In this document: positions 1 to 11,600 of the stretch, one piece after another
Layout of the letters: each line of letters opens with the position of its first letter
Numbering within the stretch: position 1 is the first letter of the stretch
Source: Epinephelus fuscoguttatus
Taxonomy: Eukaryota; Chordata; Actinopteri; Perciformes; Serranidae
Assembly (NCBI RefSeq): GCF_011397635.1
Contig: NC_064771.1
Location: forward strand, 9,425,379 to 9,489,378
Reading direction: 5' to 3'
Length of the DNA stretch: 64,000 nucleotides
Notes under the pieces: model-generated
Told to the model about the DNA's origin: nothing
What the model saw: only the letters and a program-made list of their open reading frames with translations
The model's database searches: none
Program-made: the position numbers and the translations under genes

Positions 1-200
1 TCAATGGCAATCCATCCATTAGTTGTTGAGACATGTCACTGTATGTAATTCTAGTGGTGACAGGTGAAAAATGAGCGGTCATCAAACTACTAAAGTTAGA
101 TTTCCAGGGAACCATGAATGTCTGCACCAGATTTTGTGCCAATCCACTGAGTAGATGTTGAGATAATTCTTGCAAAGTGAAAGCTTTGAGCTGCTGGTGG
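1..200. repeat. Degenerate fish interspersed repeat fragment
   Basis: Intronic sequence of unc13d. It has the phrases 'accatgaatgtctgcacc', 'caatccatccattag' and 'ttgttgaga', which recur in a related stretch near 24140-24230 of this window. The wording matches a very common teleost interspersed repeat that I recall but cannot name with certainty. No coding potential is seen. Confidence 0.4.
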
Positions 201-255
201 CCCCAGATGAAAAGTCAAAGGATCACCAACGTCATTAGGATCCATTCATGCTCAC

Positions 256-3200
256 CAGTGACGTCTTTTCCGAGGATTCCCTTGGCTTCCTTCACAGTGG
301 CCATGAGGCAGTATACTGGGGGCTATAAAGGTCAGATAGTTATTTAGATAATATAGCCGCCTCAGACATGCAGATGACATCATTTCTGCCACTGGTAAAC
401 TAAATGGAAGGCGGTGGAAAGTTAAGAATGCTATAAATACATATAAGGGGTCTCTAAAGGCACATTCATTGGAACAAACATGCTGACTTCCTTTTCTCAC
501 CTCTGTGCTCTGCACTTTCTCTGTCAGGCTTTTGTGTTCCGACTCTGTCATAGTGAAAGCCTGGTAGATAGGACAGATGGAACAAGAGGAAACAACAAAC
601 TGTTATCAGTCATGCACCAACACAGCAGCAGAGTTATGTGTTACATGTGAAGCCAAAGTGTTTACCTCCATAATGTACTGGTGGAGCTGGCTATCTGTGA
701 AGACCTCAGTTGATGACGGTTTACCCATCTTATGAGCGATGGTGTACAACAGCTCCTTGTACAGAGGCTTCAGCTTTAAAAAGAAACAAACCCAGTGAAA
801 ACACAGTTGGAAAAAAAAAACTTTTGTGTCAAGTAAAGCACATAAATACTGATACCTCCTGCTCCTTGTGTCTCCGCGCTTTCTCTTCTGGGTTTAGGTC
901 TTCCTTGAAATCCTAAAGGAGAAGAGCAGGACATTTTGTCCATGATTGTATCGAATGCATGATATAAATTAAATATTCTGGGGTGTAATTTGAGGTATTT
1001 GAAGGTCATAGAGTGTCGCCTACCCTCCTGTCTCGTGATTTCCTCGTCAACCCGAGTTTACGTACAGGGGACGACTAACAAGAGAAAGACAGAAAAAAAG
1101 ATCAAAATCAGCCATTGCAAAACATATCCTTAACAGACCTTATCAGTGATCATAAATATGTTACATTACAGTTGACTATTTTCCAAATCATGCTGCTGTG
1201 TTAATGTCTTTTCCCTATTTCGAAACAGCCATTGGTTTCCATTCATTTCCATTCAGAATACAATTTAGTTCATAGACTCTTGAAACTTGATTGAGTTAGA
1301 TAATCCACCAGATCAGGATGTTACCAGCCCATTAAATGGCCCTTATCTGTGCTTATAAGCCTCATAGGTATGACTCAGAAGGAGCTACTGGTAGGTTCAG
1401 AGGGGCTTTATCAGCCTATTCAACGGCTGTTGCCAGTTCATTAGGTTTTGCTCTTACTTTCCTTAGGTTTGGGCCCAAAATGATGTGGTCAGGTTTAGAA
1501 GAAGATCATAATTTGGTGTAAATGTTGGACCTCGGGGGCGGCACGGTGGTGTGGTGGTTAGCACTCTCGCCTCACAGCAAGAGGGTTGCCGGTTCGATCC
1601 CGGGCGTGGGAGCCCTTCTGTGTGGAGTTTGCATGTTCTCCCCGTGTCAGCGTGGGTTCTCTCCGGGCACTCCGGCTTCCTCCCACAGTCCAAAGACATG
1701 CAGATTGGGGACTATTAATTGATAACTCTAAATTGTCTGTAGGTGTGAATGTGAGCGTGAATGGTTGTTTGTCTCTATGTGTCAGCCCTGTGATAGTCTG
1801 GCGACCTGTCCAGGGTGTACCCCGCCTCTCGTCCGATGTCAGCTGGGATAGGCTCCAGCCCCCCTGCGACCCTCAAGAAGCGGTTAGATGAATGAATGAC
1901 CTCGGACTCCTGGGTGAAAGTCCAGGCCCTTTCATGGGAAAGCCCTATCTTGAGGCCCGTTTCCACCGCAGGAACTTCGGGGTAATTTTACGGGGCCGGG
2001 GCCATTGGTGCGTGTCTCCACCACAGGAACCACCCCCGAAGGACAGAGTTCCGGAACTTTTACGGGGGCTAAACAAGTCCCTGCCTCAGGGTAGGTACTC
2101 AGAACGGCCCCGAAAGACTCCTGGCTGGGGCTTGGGGATTACTTGGTGCTGATTGGATATACTCAAGGAGGGATGTGATGTCAACAGAAAGCAACAAAAT
2201 AGCTGGCATTTTTAAAACTCAGCAGACGAGGGTTAGCTCGTTCATACAGCTTCCGCTGCCATGTAAAAAAAACTCACTAAATGGCCTGTGAAAAATTTTT
2301 TTTTTTCATTTTTTTCCAGCAGATATCTTAGTTACAACATGATTGAGCTAGCAAAGCAGTGGTATGTATTCAGTTTTGGGAAATCACGATGTCTAGAAAG
2401 CATCAGTGGCTGCCGCTGACAGGGACAGCTAACAGCAGCAGCAAAGCTAACATCAGGACGTCATCTGTTAAAAGCCTCCCGTTGTCGGATACGACATGAA
2501 ACTACTCCAGATAGCTCAATCATGTTGTAACTAAGACATCCGCTGGAAAAACATTTTTTTTCACGAGCCATTTAGTGAGTTATTACAGACACCGCTAAGG
2601 GCTAACAGCTAACGGCATCCCTACGTCGCCACGGTAAATGGTCGTGTAACGATTACGTCACATCCAGAGCCCGTAACTTTACAGGAACCTTCCTCATACT
2701 CCGCTCTCTCAGTGGAGACATGGCGGTTGAGAGGGCCGAGCGAGAGGACATTCCTGTAGTAGTTCCTGCCCCCCCAAATAGTACCAGGAATTTCTTCAGT
2801 GGAAACGGGCCTTTGCAGAGAGTTTCATTTCATGGCCTGATAATAGTCTTCTTATCCTAATAGTAGGTGTGGCAGGCCCCTACTAACCCATATCTATTAT
2901 GCTTACTACCACTAATGACAGTCATTTAATGGCCTGATAACAGCCAAATGAGCTGGGTAATCCATTACAGTAAACATTCCAGGTCTACCAGCAATTACGC
3001 TAGGACCAGAGGGCAAGATTTTTAATCCCCAGCTCCAAAACCAATGCATCCCACATTTCCCATAGTATAAGTCAGTAGTGTCTTTTACTGCCCGGTAAAT
3101 GCTCATATCCTTTCAGACTCCAAAAACCCAGTTTAAGAAGCGAAGCATACACACTTCGAGAGTAGTTGGTAGTACAGATAGGATTCTAAGCAGGATTCTA

Positions 3201-4912
3201 AAAGCACCTAAAAAGTTGTGATGGCAACATAAAAGGAGTATAGTGGTGCCCATTCGACAGGCAGTTGAAAGCTTCAGAATGTTTACTAGAGACAGCCCAA
3301 TGCAATTAATGACAAATCTCAAATTTATGGCACTTGATGACCAGCCTTTGTCCAATTTTGCCAGCTAATTATGCATTTGGACCTGGTACACTCTCCCCAG
3401 ACACACTGCAGAGGTATCCCCACTCGCCCTGTATGATGTTGTCACCACACACATTCATAGTCTGACCAATACCAACATGAGCAACATAAGTTTTACCACA
3501 GACATAGAGACTTATGACATTAGTCTAGTGTGTATGTTTAGTTAAACAGCTCAGTGGCTGCATGAAGAATTTAACATGTTGTGTTAAAAATTGTGGTGTC
3601 AGTTAGATTTGGTTAGAGCTATGGAATATGAAACCATCCGTCACTGCTCACCACATCTTACCATTCTCACCTAAAATACAAAAATGTTAAATTATTAGTC
3701 AACTTAGCAGTTTCTGCCATGAGAAGCAGGGAATTATCAGTTATCTATAATATGCATCCCTAAAAATGACATCTTCTATAATAAATACAAAAGAATTCAC
3801 ACTTTGAAATGCAAGGCGTACATGTTTTACCTGTCTCTGTCTTGAAAAGCCATGTTCCTGAAAAACAACAAAGTAAATAAATGTGCCTATGATTAAATAC
3901 AGGGAATCTAACCATGCTGTCAATGTACATAGTTCAGTGAAATCAAACTGAAACATAAAGGTATTGGTAGTTGACCTCATCTCAGCGTTAGCTCTAATAA
4001 TAAATACGCAGAGACTGAAATACCTTCACTTGAAAAAAAAAAAAAAAAAGCATCACGAGGCTCAAGAAACAGTTGTGTTTGATTGCTGATAAGGCCTGCC
4101 TCAGTAAGAGACTTCCTCTATTGCTGATAATAAAAGAGACTTAGAAGCAAAACCCCCACTTAATATCAAAGCTGGGAAATTCAACTAGTAACCCATCCTG
4201 AAAATAAGTATGCAAATAAAACTAAACCAACCGCATCTCACACAGACATGTATAACCATTTTCATTTTGTTTGCATATATAGCAGTAGCTTTGTTGCAAA
4301 ACTACTGAATGCTCAAAATATGGCTCGATTAACATAACAAACAATAGTAGGGAGTTTCCTTTAAGTGCGTGGACTGCAGACAATTGCAACACACACAGAA
4401 ACACACTGTATGGCTGTCTTCCATGACAAATATGCTTCATTCTGCATCATCTGATCCAAGCATACATCCAACATGGCTGTGAATCATAGTCACAACATCT
4501 TGAAATAGCCATTTGGAGAACATGACTCAGTGTTTGGGGAGTAATTATTTTGACACTGTTGTAACTCGTCTGACAATTTTAGGTCTGGGTTTTTTTTGGT
4601 CAGGTTTCACAAGAAAGATAGAAACGTGTTTCATCAGCTTAAATCCTGAAAATCTGTGCAGAGATGATACAAATACAACCTAGAGAAACATAAAACACCT
4701 TCAGAGAAAAAGTAGATCCAGTGTTCATGTGTCTGACAGCATCAGTTTCACAGCGCAGTATAAACTGAGTAGTTAGTAACTGGCAGAGAGCCAAAATGAA
4801 ACAAATTTAGTAGACTTTAGTTCAACGTATACAAGTGCACTGTAGTCCATACCTGTTCAGGTGTTTGCAGTAGGTTGGCTCCTGCGCTGGTGGGTTCACT
4901 TTGACTTGACAT
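256..4912 (-). CDS. unc13d: Munc13-4 (unc-13 homolog D), N-terminal part, 5' partial gene
   Basis: Seven coding exons are read on the minus strand: 4853-4912 (start codon), 3831-3857, 1024-1074, 856-912, 666-773, 501-560 and 256-322. All are bounded by AG/GT and join in one frame; the gene runs off the left edge. The first 143 residues include LYKELLYTIAHKMGKP, matching the Munc13-4 segment LYEDALYTVLHRLGHP, and CLMATVKEAKGILGKDV, matching CLKATVKQAKGILGKDV at the start of the first C2 domain. Munc13-4 is a Rab27 effector that tethers and primes secretory granules in cytotoxic and other haematopoietic cells; loss in humans causes familial haemophagocytic lymphohistiocytosis type 3. The start was chosen as the ATG at 4912, which opens a 60-base coding exon ending in phase 0. 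The 2.8-kb intron 1075-3830 holds a SINE and a foldback transposon. The very short 27-base second exon is plausible by phase but least certain. Confidence 0.9.
1536..1897 (+). mobile_element. tRNA-derived SINE, near full length, V-SINE-like
   Basis: It opens with ggcggcacggtggtgtggtg, then gttagcactctcgcctcaca and ggttcgatccc, which are tRNA-like A and B boxes. The body contains the usual fish stretches 'ttgcatgttctccccgtg' and 'tcccacagtccaaagaca', and the 3' end reads 'gggataggctccagccccc' with a short (atga) tail. The 8-base sequence gacctcgg occurs on both sides (1528-1535 and 1898-1905), a likely target-site duplication. It is inserted sense to + inside an unc13d intron. The family name is from memory of teleost SINEs; the tRNA-like head and the duplication are seen directly. 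Confidence 0.8.
1953..2812. mobile_element. Non-autonomous foldback DNA transposon with AGGCCCG ends, copy 1
   Basis: The element begins aggcccgtttccacc and ends ggaaacgggcct, so the termini are inverted. TTG stands on both sides (1950-1952 and 2813-2815). Inside lies a second inverted pair: 2271-2352 (aactcactaaatggcc ... acaacatgattgagcta) and 2513-2581 (agctcaatcatgttgtaact ... gccatttagtgagtt). No transposase is encoded; the short ORFs across it are shadows. A nearly identical copy sits at 50718-51589. The 3-base target duplication suggests a PIF/Harbinger-type or other 3-bp-duplicating transposase, which is inference. Confidence 0.8.
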
Positions 4913-6626
4913 AATGATGCTAACATTTGACAAGCTGACTCCTGCCTGGTAAGCTGCTGTGCTGTGTGTGTGTGTGTGATATAGGGAAGCTGTGTGCTCG
5001 GTGTGTTTCGATGTACTATCACAAAGCTGCCGGAAGTCATCACTTCCTGTAGAAGGTGGTAACGTCAGTAACTGTGACTTATGACTTTTTCCTCCATCTA
5101 GTGCCCTGCAGCATGTCTAAATGCAAAAAAACAAACCTCAGTCACTCAAAGTTGAAGCACAAACCCAAACTGTTGATGACTTTATTGGCTCTAGTTTTGC
5201 ATGCGACGTTGTTGCCTATAGGTCTACTGTTATTATTTTACTGTTAGTTACTATCACCATGGATCCCACAATGAATCTAAATCCATGATACATGTTAATT
5301 GCAGCTGAACGAGGCAATGAAACAGCATGTAACATGAGACAGTCCACAGCAGTCGCTCTGCGGTTTGTCTATTGTCAGCTTCACCTGCTTCCCATTAGGA
5401 GGTATTCTATTCAAAAGTTTATTTACTCCATTATACTATTGTAATTACTGCATTGAGAGTTCACATCTGACAATACTTCACTGTGTATATTTAGACACAT
5501 CTACACACATCTACGCACACGCATCTTCTGTAGGCTCTCTATTTCTATTTCTATATAACTATAAACTGTCTACATCTTATCTATGACTGTCGGTGCTTCT
5601 AAAATGTTTTGATGGTACATTTTTTGTCACAGAAAAACACAATTTGGGATATAACAAGCACAAGAATGTTAGCTGTTGAAGTTGTCAAGGATCCCTAACT
5701 TGATACAAACTGGGTCACTAACTCCAGTTTTATATGAATCTGCGTCAGGGAGGTCCTTCCGAAAGATTGTGAATGCTAGATATTATTAAGACCAGAATTC
5801 TATGGATGTCAGCAACAGTCGAGGAGGAAACCATGAAGGGGGTGACCTATGATCAGAGGATTTGGATCAGTTCTATAGTGAGTTGAGTGCTGGAACTTCC
5901 CAAAGGACCCTTAACGTCAAGAACTACTCAACTACAAGAACTTTGATCTATAAAATGTCAGAATATAAAGCCCAAGTTAATATATTCAACATATTCGCAA
6001 CTGTGCTGCCAGTTTGAGGGCTATGTATGACGTCATTGCCAGATGGCCTTTTTTGGCCTAATGATAGTTACATCACATCCTGTGTATTACCACATAGATG
6101 TGAAGAGTTACTACATTTGACACTGCAATTTGAGCTAAATATGACAGTCATACAACCTACTTTTTCATGGCATGTGCACAAAAAATCAGTTCAATTCATT
6201 CCCACTTTGTGTTTGGGACTGCCTATGTGAGTGTCAGAGAGAGACAAAGAGAGAGCCAGACAGACAAAGCCCTCCACTATTGTTGCCAACCCACACCATG
6301 AATTTGCATCTTCTCGCATCTTTCACAAGCATGCGGGTACTTTTGCAACCTGACCACTTGCTTTGCTTTGACTCATTCTGAGAAACACTGTTACTTACTG
6401 TAAGAGGCACATGCCACACACTGGGAATGCATAACACATCATATATCAAAGAATAACTGTTATGACCCTGTCCTATTTGTATGGCAGGGCATTTTAAGTA
6501 TTGTTCCATAGCCTATATGATATTGTCAAGTTGGCCTGTAACTCATCTGAAGTAGATGCTCTGCCCCTTGAATAGTTGGGATTCACCCTGCCTAGTAGAA
6601 ATGTCACCAGGCAATTAGAGTCTTCT

Positions 6627-6628
<2 letters not shown>

Positions 6629-6675
<47 letters not shown>
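6629..6675. repeat. (AC)n microsatellite
   Basis: About 47 bases of uninterrupted AC dinucleotides, followed by gatatatacat. Length is likely polymorphic between individuals. Confidence 0.95.
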
Positions 6676-6677
<2 letters not shown>

Positions 6678-7419
6678 TATATACATTCAGTACGTGTGTC
6701 AAACTATGTTAGAATCTTGGGGCAAGACGCTTTAGCAAGGGAGCAAAACCCCCAGGGCCATCCTGCCTCACAACATTATCTAGTATTTAGCCATATGTGA
6801 CTTAAAATAGTTCATGTCTACGTATAGGAGTAGCATAGTATAGTAGTTTTACCAACTTGCTAGCATTATTGGCTAGCTAGCCAGCAATTAGCATTGCTAG
6901 CTATCTTGAGTCTATCTATCTTGATTAGTTTGCAAAAAGTCAATGTGAACAGGAACCGAAGCAAAACTAAAATGGCACAATGTATCATTTTTTCCCTCTG
7001 CTGTGGACCAAATGAACCAAACTACAGATGTGAAAGCACCTTTCAACCCTGGCTGACCTGTGCCTGTTTACAGTCACTTAAAGTCCCTTTGTCTGGTTGG
7101 TTCCCTTCTGCTCAGTCAGCTGGAGGCTTTTTGGGATTCTCCGGGTTCACAACAACGATCTTCATCCCCACTGCCACTCCAGCCGAGTGGGACAACCTGG
7201 CATCAGTGCCAGAATTATCATTCCTGCTAGCTCACCCTGCAGCAATAAAAATCATTTCCTGTCTTCGCTTGGCTGTGGTGGAGTGCCAAGTGGGCTAGAT
7301 ATGAATCCACAGTGTGTCACCACCTCCTGCACAAAGATGAAGAGTGATGATCTGATTTAGACCTAGATTTATTTATGACTGTTTATAATCTTATTGTAAA
7401 AAAGTTGCTAGATCACAGG

Positions 7420-7593
7420 GCTGACACCTAGAGACAGACAACCATTCACACTCAAATTCACACTTACAGCCAAATTAACCTAGTCTGCATGTCTTTGGAC
7501 TGTGGGAGGAAGCCGGAGTACCCAGAGAAAACCCACCTACATGCACACTCCGCACAGGGGGGCTCCCCCACCCAGGGGTTCGAAGCCCCCACC
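7420..7593 (-). mobile_element. SINE fragment, same family as the 1536 copy, inverted
   Basis: Reverse complement of the same family: tgtctttggactgtgggagg, 'agtacccagagaaaaccc' and 'aggggttcgaagcccc' (B box) are visible. The tRNA-like 5' end and the 3' tail are both incomplete. Confidence 0.7.
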
Positions 7594-8398
7594 ACAAATA
7601 TTTTCTTTCTTTAGCTTTCTTTGTGGTCTTCATTGATTTGTTTGTAATTATAAATAGGCTTATGTGGAAATGTGTGTGCATTTGGCATTGTATTTTATCT
7701 TTTGCTATTTAAATGTCTGCCTTGTAAAGCATTCTGATTAGGGCTATATTACTTCATTATTATTATTATTACTATTATTAATGTTATCACAAGATATGTG
7801 TGACACATTAAACCTTCATTGCACAACATGAGACTAATAGCCTATCCTGATTTTCTATAAAACGTGGAGTTCGTTGTCACAACTAAAAGCCATGGTGTTA
7901 TCTGCTGGTTAGACTCACAAGTCAGTCTTTAGACGCTTTGCGGAGATCTCTGATTGTCTGGTGGCGAGACTATCTGCTGGTTAAATTTTTACCGTTTCCC
8001 CTTAAAATCCTCACATCTCACTTACCAGAATTCTTAGTGTTACTAAATACTTCATTAGTTAGAACAGTTAATGATCTGTGATATGAATCTGACCATTAAA
8101 TGTCATCATCAGCTACACAACATGTACTCTGTTAACAGAATAAACCTTCAGATCAGACAAATAAAATCAAAATCTCTCACATTCAACAAGAATTTAGAGT
8201 TCATATTAAATATTATCTTGTTTACTCAACATCTAAACCAGTCAGTTGGTAGATGAGGTCAGAGCCCTGGGACTTGCAGTCGGTGAAGAGCATCATTATT
8301 AAATCTATGATCTGACACAAATCTCTCCGGCCTGCATTGTGCGGTGATCGCCGGTGATCGATTCAGCTCAGGCCTGGCTCAGCTCGGACAAGCCTGAG

Positions 8399-8410
8399 TG
8401 ACGTCACGTG
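8399..8410. promoter_or_regulatory. CRE overlapping an E-box upstream of wbp2
   Basis: TGACGTCA (8399-8406), a perfect palindromic CRE/ATF site, overlaps CACGTG (8405-8410), a canonical E-box for USF/MYC/TFE-type bHLH factors. The pair lies about 190 bases upstream of the wbp2 start codon in a GC-richer stretch lacking a TATA box. Motifs are seen directly; activity is inferred from position. Confidence 0.55.
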
Positions 8411-8601
8411 GTGGGCGTTTCACACGGATGGCGGAAGGGCAGGTGCAGCACCAAACCGAGCAGCATTATCACAACAACCGTTATCAGAGCAGAGAGGAGA
8501 AGGCTCACCGAGACTGCAGACAGGCCTGCAGATACGCTTTCTGATAGAGGAACATTATCTTTAACCTTTTTGTCTGTCGGAGAGTCCGGAGGCCCGTCGA
8601 C

Positions 8602-11600
8602 ATGGCTCTGAACCAGAACCACTCGGAGTCCGGCGGAGTCATCATCAACAACAGTGAAAGGTAACGGTAGCAGGTGCTACAGGCTAGCTAACAGTTAGCA
8701 CTTACCGTAACTACACGGACAAGTTAAACTCCGGGGAGAACGTCACAATAAAGTCATTTAAAAATAAAAAATAAAAATATGCGACAGTGCTAATTGGTTA
8801 ATATAACGTTACCTAACATGCAAGAAGCACTCATATCTCTCACGTCTCATATCTAATAACGTTACACAACACCTAACTTCATCCAAATGACAAGTTTTAG
8901 CATCAGTTAGCCTATTTTACGTGAAACCCTGTTAATTCTATCAAACTGATGTTAGCGGTAGTGAGTACCGTGAAGCAGTCAGTAAGTTATACATGTCATT
9001 TTATTTTGACAGAGCCCCTCACCGTATGTCACACATAAGCCGAATTGAAGAGTGGCTCATAATCAGTGCAAAACCACACCAAATGTACACGTAAATGCTA
9101 GACGGCAAATAAAGCTGCATTAATTGTTATATAACGCCATGTTTGTTAATAGCACATTTGCGTAGCATCTTAACGGAACCGGGTCTCGGACTCGCAGCCC
9201 AAACATGGCCTTCAACCTGTTATATCATCACTGCAGTCAACCATAGCAGGCTTCACTCGTGATTACATAAATGTTTGCTCGTTTTAAACGTTATATATTT
9301 AGACAAACTTATCGAGGGGAACATGCTAATCATATTGTAACTGTAACGTAGCATTTATGCCAGTACCGTGCTGCTGCAGTGCTGACTGTCTCCACCATCT
9401 GCACCCTGGCCTGCTTTACTATGAAACGTTTTCGTTTTGTCACATACAGACCAAGTCAGCTTTCATGAATTAAACTCAGTGACACATTTTTCTAGAACAT
9501 ACTGGGCTGCAGTGATAAACCCTTTACAGCTAACCCAGAACCAGTAGTAAGCCTAATCCTTTTACTGTGATACTGTCTACTGGAAGCAACTGATGGGCCA
9601 TGTTTAGTAACTGGACAGTTGCACAATAACCCAGTGATCTCATTTTAAGCTGCTGGTGGGGTTTGAGTCATGTTAGTAATCAAACTGAACCCAAATAAAC
9701 AATGCAGACTTTCATTCTTGTACATTAAAATATGATGTAATAGAAACATAACAGAAAAATTATGTTTTATCATTGAATTGTTATTTCCTGTGACGCACTG
9801 ATTGTGTTCTTGTGTTTCTGTCACCAGTGTGTTGATGAACTATGATAACGTGGAGCTGGTTTTCTGCGATGCGGACAGTCTGCCTGAGGCCTTCAAAAAG
9901 AGCAAAAAGGGTAGCATCTACCTAACTCCATACAGGGTGAGGGACATGACCCAGATGTCTTATTTGTTATTCAGCCACAGCCTCATGCTGACATCATGCT
10001 GTCACCACTGACAGCATACACACAACAAGCAGCCGAACTTTGATGCCACTAATACACAGTACTAGATAGGGCTGTGTATTGGCAAGACTGGTGATACAAT
10101 ACCTAACATGAAACAGGGTTATGATTCAGTATATTGCCAGCGGTTCCTGCTGTAACCAACTTCATACTGTAACACTACTTTATGTGCAATCTGAGATAAG
10201 GAATTAAAATTTATAATTATAAAAAGTGTTTAGCAGAATTCTTTAGGCAAACAAATTCAGAAATTAAAAAAGTGATACAGTGTTTTTGAGGACTGAAACA
10301 GTATCACAAGGGAAGTCACGAGAACTGATACTTCGGTGCCAGGTTGATGCCATAATTCTGAACGCATGACGTTAGTTCTTTTTCTCCACTAGCTACTGTA
10401 AGTACCATCAGTGATGCATTTTTCCAGACCTTACGGGGCAGCATGTCCACCTGCAAGTGTAGTAGTCTGCTGTTAAATGACAAAGGAAGAAGAAAACCGC
10501 CTGCCAGCACTAAAAAACATCATCACATGGAAGTGCAGTTGTAATGATTTGCAATGGTGGCGCAGCATATTTACGCTATGCTGCAAATGCCAGCAGTGTG
10601 ACAAGGCACTGAGCATCTCTTTCGCACTATTTTGTGCTACACATTGAACGTTTTTTTTTTTTTGTCACACATGTACAAGTGCTGAACAACAACAAAAATG
10701 GAGGAGAAATATGTTAATATACTGCAGGCTAATATATGTTTCCTCGCCTACAAAATCTCATGAGCCCATGTAGACTAATACTTTGCGTTTGAGGCAGATA
10801 ATCAAGGATTAATAATAACATTTATATTAAATTTAATTCATGTTTTTAATCAAGTTGTGTGTGTTTAAATACATGGGATTTACGGTATTGTTTTTGTTTT
10901 TTACCATGGTATTGAATCATGGAATGTGGAATTTTATTGGTATTTATTTGACTACTAAATTTCTGGTATTGTGACATGCCCAATATTACAAAATATAATA
11001 GCGTGATACACAAGTGTATTAATATTATCCTACATGCCTAGTATTAGGTTTAGCTTTCCCCAAGTTTTATAATTTAGTCGGGAAAAACTGAGACTGCTTT
11101 TTGAAGTCATGTGAGTAATGATGTGATGTTAGTTGCTGTTATTTTCTCCCAGGTGATCTTTCTGGCTAAAGGGCGGGATGCACTGCAGTCTTTCATGATG
11201 CCCTTCTACCTAATAAAGGGCTGTGAGATCAAACAGCCTGTACTGGGAGCCAATTACATCAAGGGTACTGTCAACGCAGAGCCTGGAGGTAAGTATATCT
11301 GTGTATGCCAGTGCATTTGTGGCAATTAGGTTACACTGGTGCATGATATTACAGTACATGTCTGTTAGTTTGTAATTGCATAGATTCCTACCTGTTTTAT
11401 CTCTTTCAGGTGGCTGGGAGGGCAATGCTACGTTCAAGTTTGTCTTTGCTGCTGGAGGAGCTATAGAGTTTGGCCAATACATGCTGCAGGTCGCAGCTCA
11501 GGGTATGGTAACAAAGCAGCACTAACAGTGTCATAAAGTTCTTGTTTTAGTCCTGATGTTTTAGCTCCATTGTTTTTTCATCTCCTGCCTTCTCCTGCTT

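Larger units (their letters stand above)
5044..8398. other. Intergenic region between divergent unc13d and wbp2
   Basis: No gene is supported in this 3.3-kb spacer. ORFs here are short, lack splice context and resemble nothing known to me. It contains a (CA)n microsatellite (6629-6675), a minus-strand SINE fragment (7420-7593), a gctagc-rich stretch near 6860-6905 and AT-rich sequence. The unc13d promoter should lie just above 4912 and the wbp2 promoter just below 8602. Confidence 0.6.

Noticed and set aside
1892-2152. 86-codon ORF, with a near copy at 50708-50917
   Set aside because: Both lie in copies of the same non-coding foldback transposon; similarity reflects the repeat, not protein conservation.
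6894-7298. 134-codon plus-strand ORF in the unc13d-wbp2 spacer
   Set aside because: No recognisable domain, no splice partners or poly(A) signal, and no family resemblance; expected by chance in this much sequence.
10065-11000. Possible long TIR element in wbp2 intron 2 (gggctgtgtattggc ... gacatgcccaatatt)
   Set aside because: Phrases look like a common fish MITE, but the ends are too diverged for me to define limits or inverted pairing.
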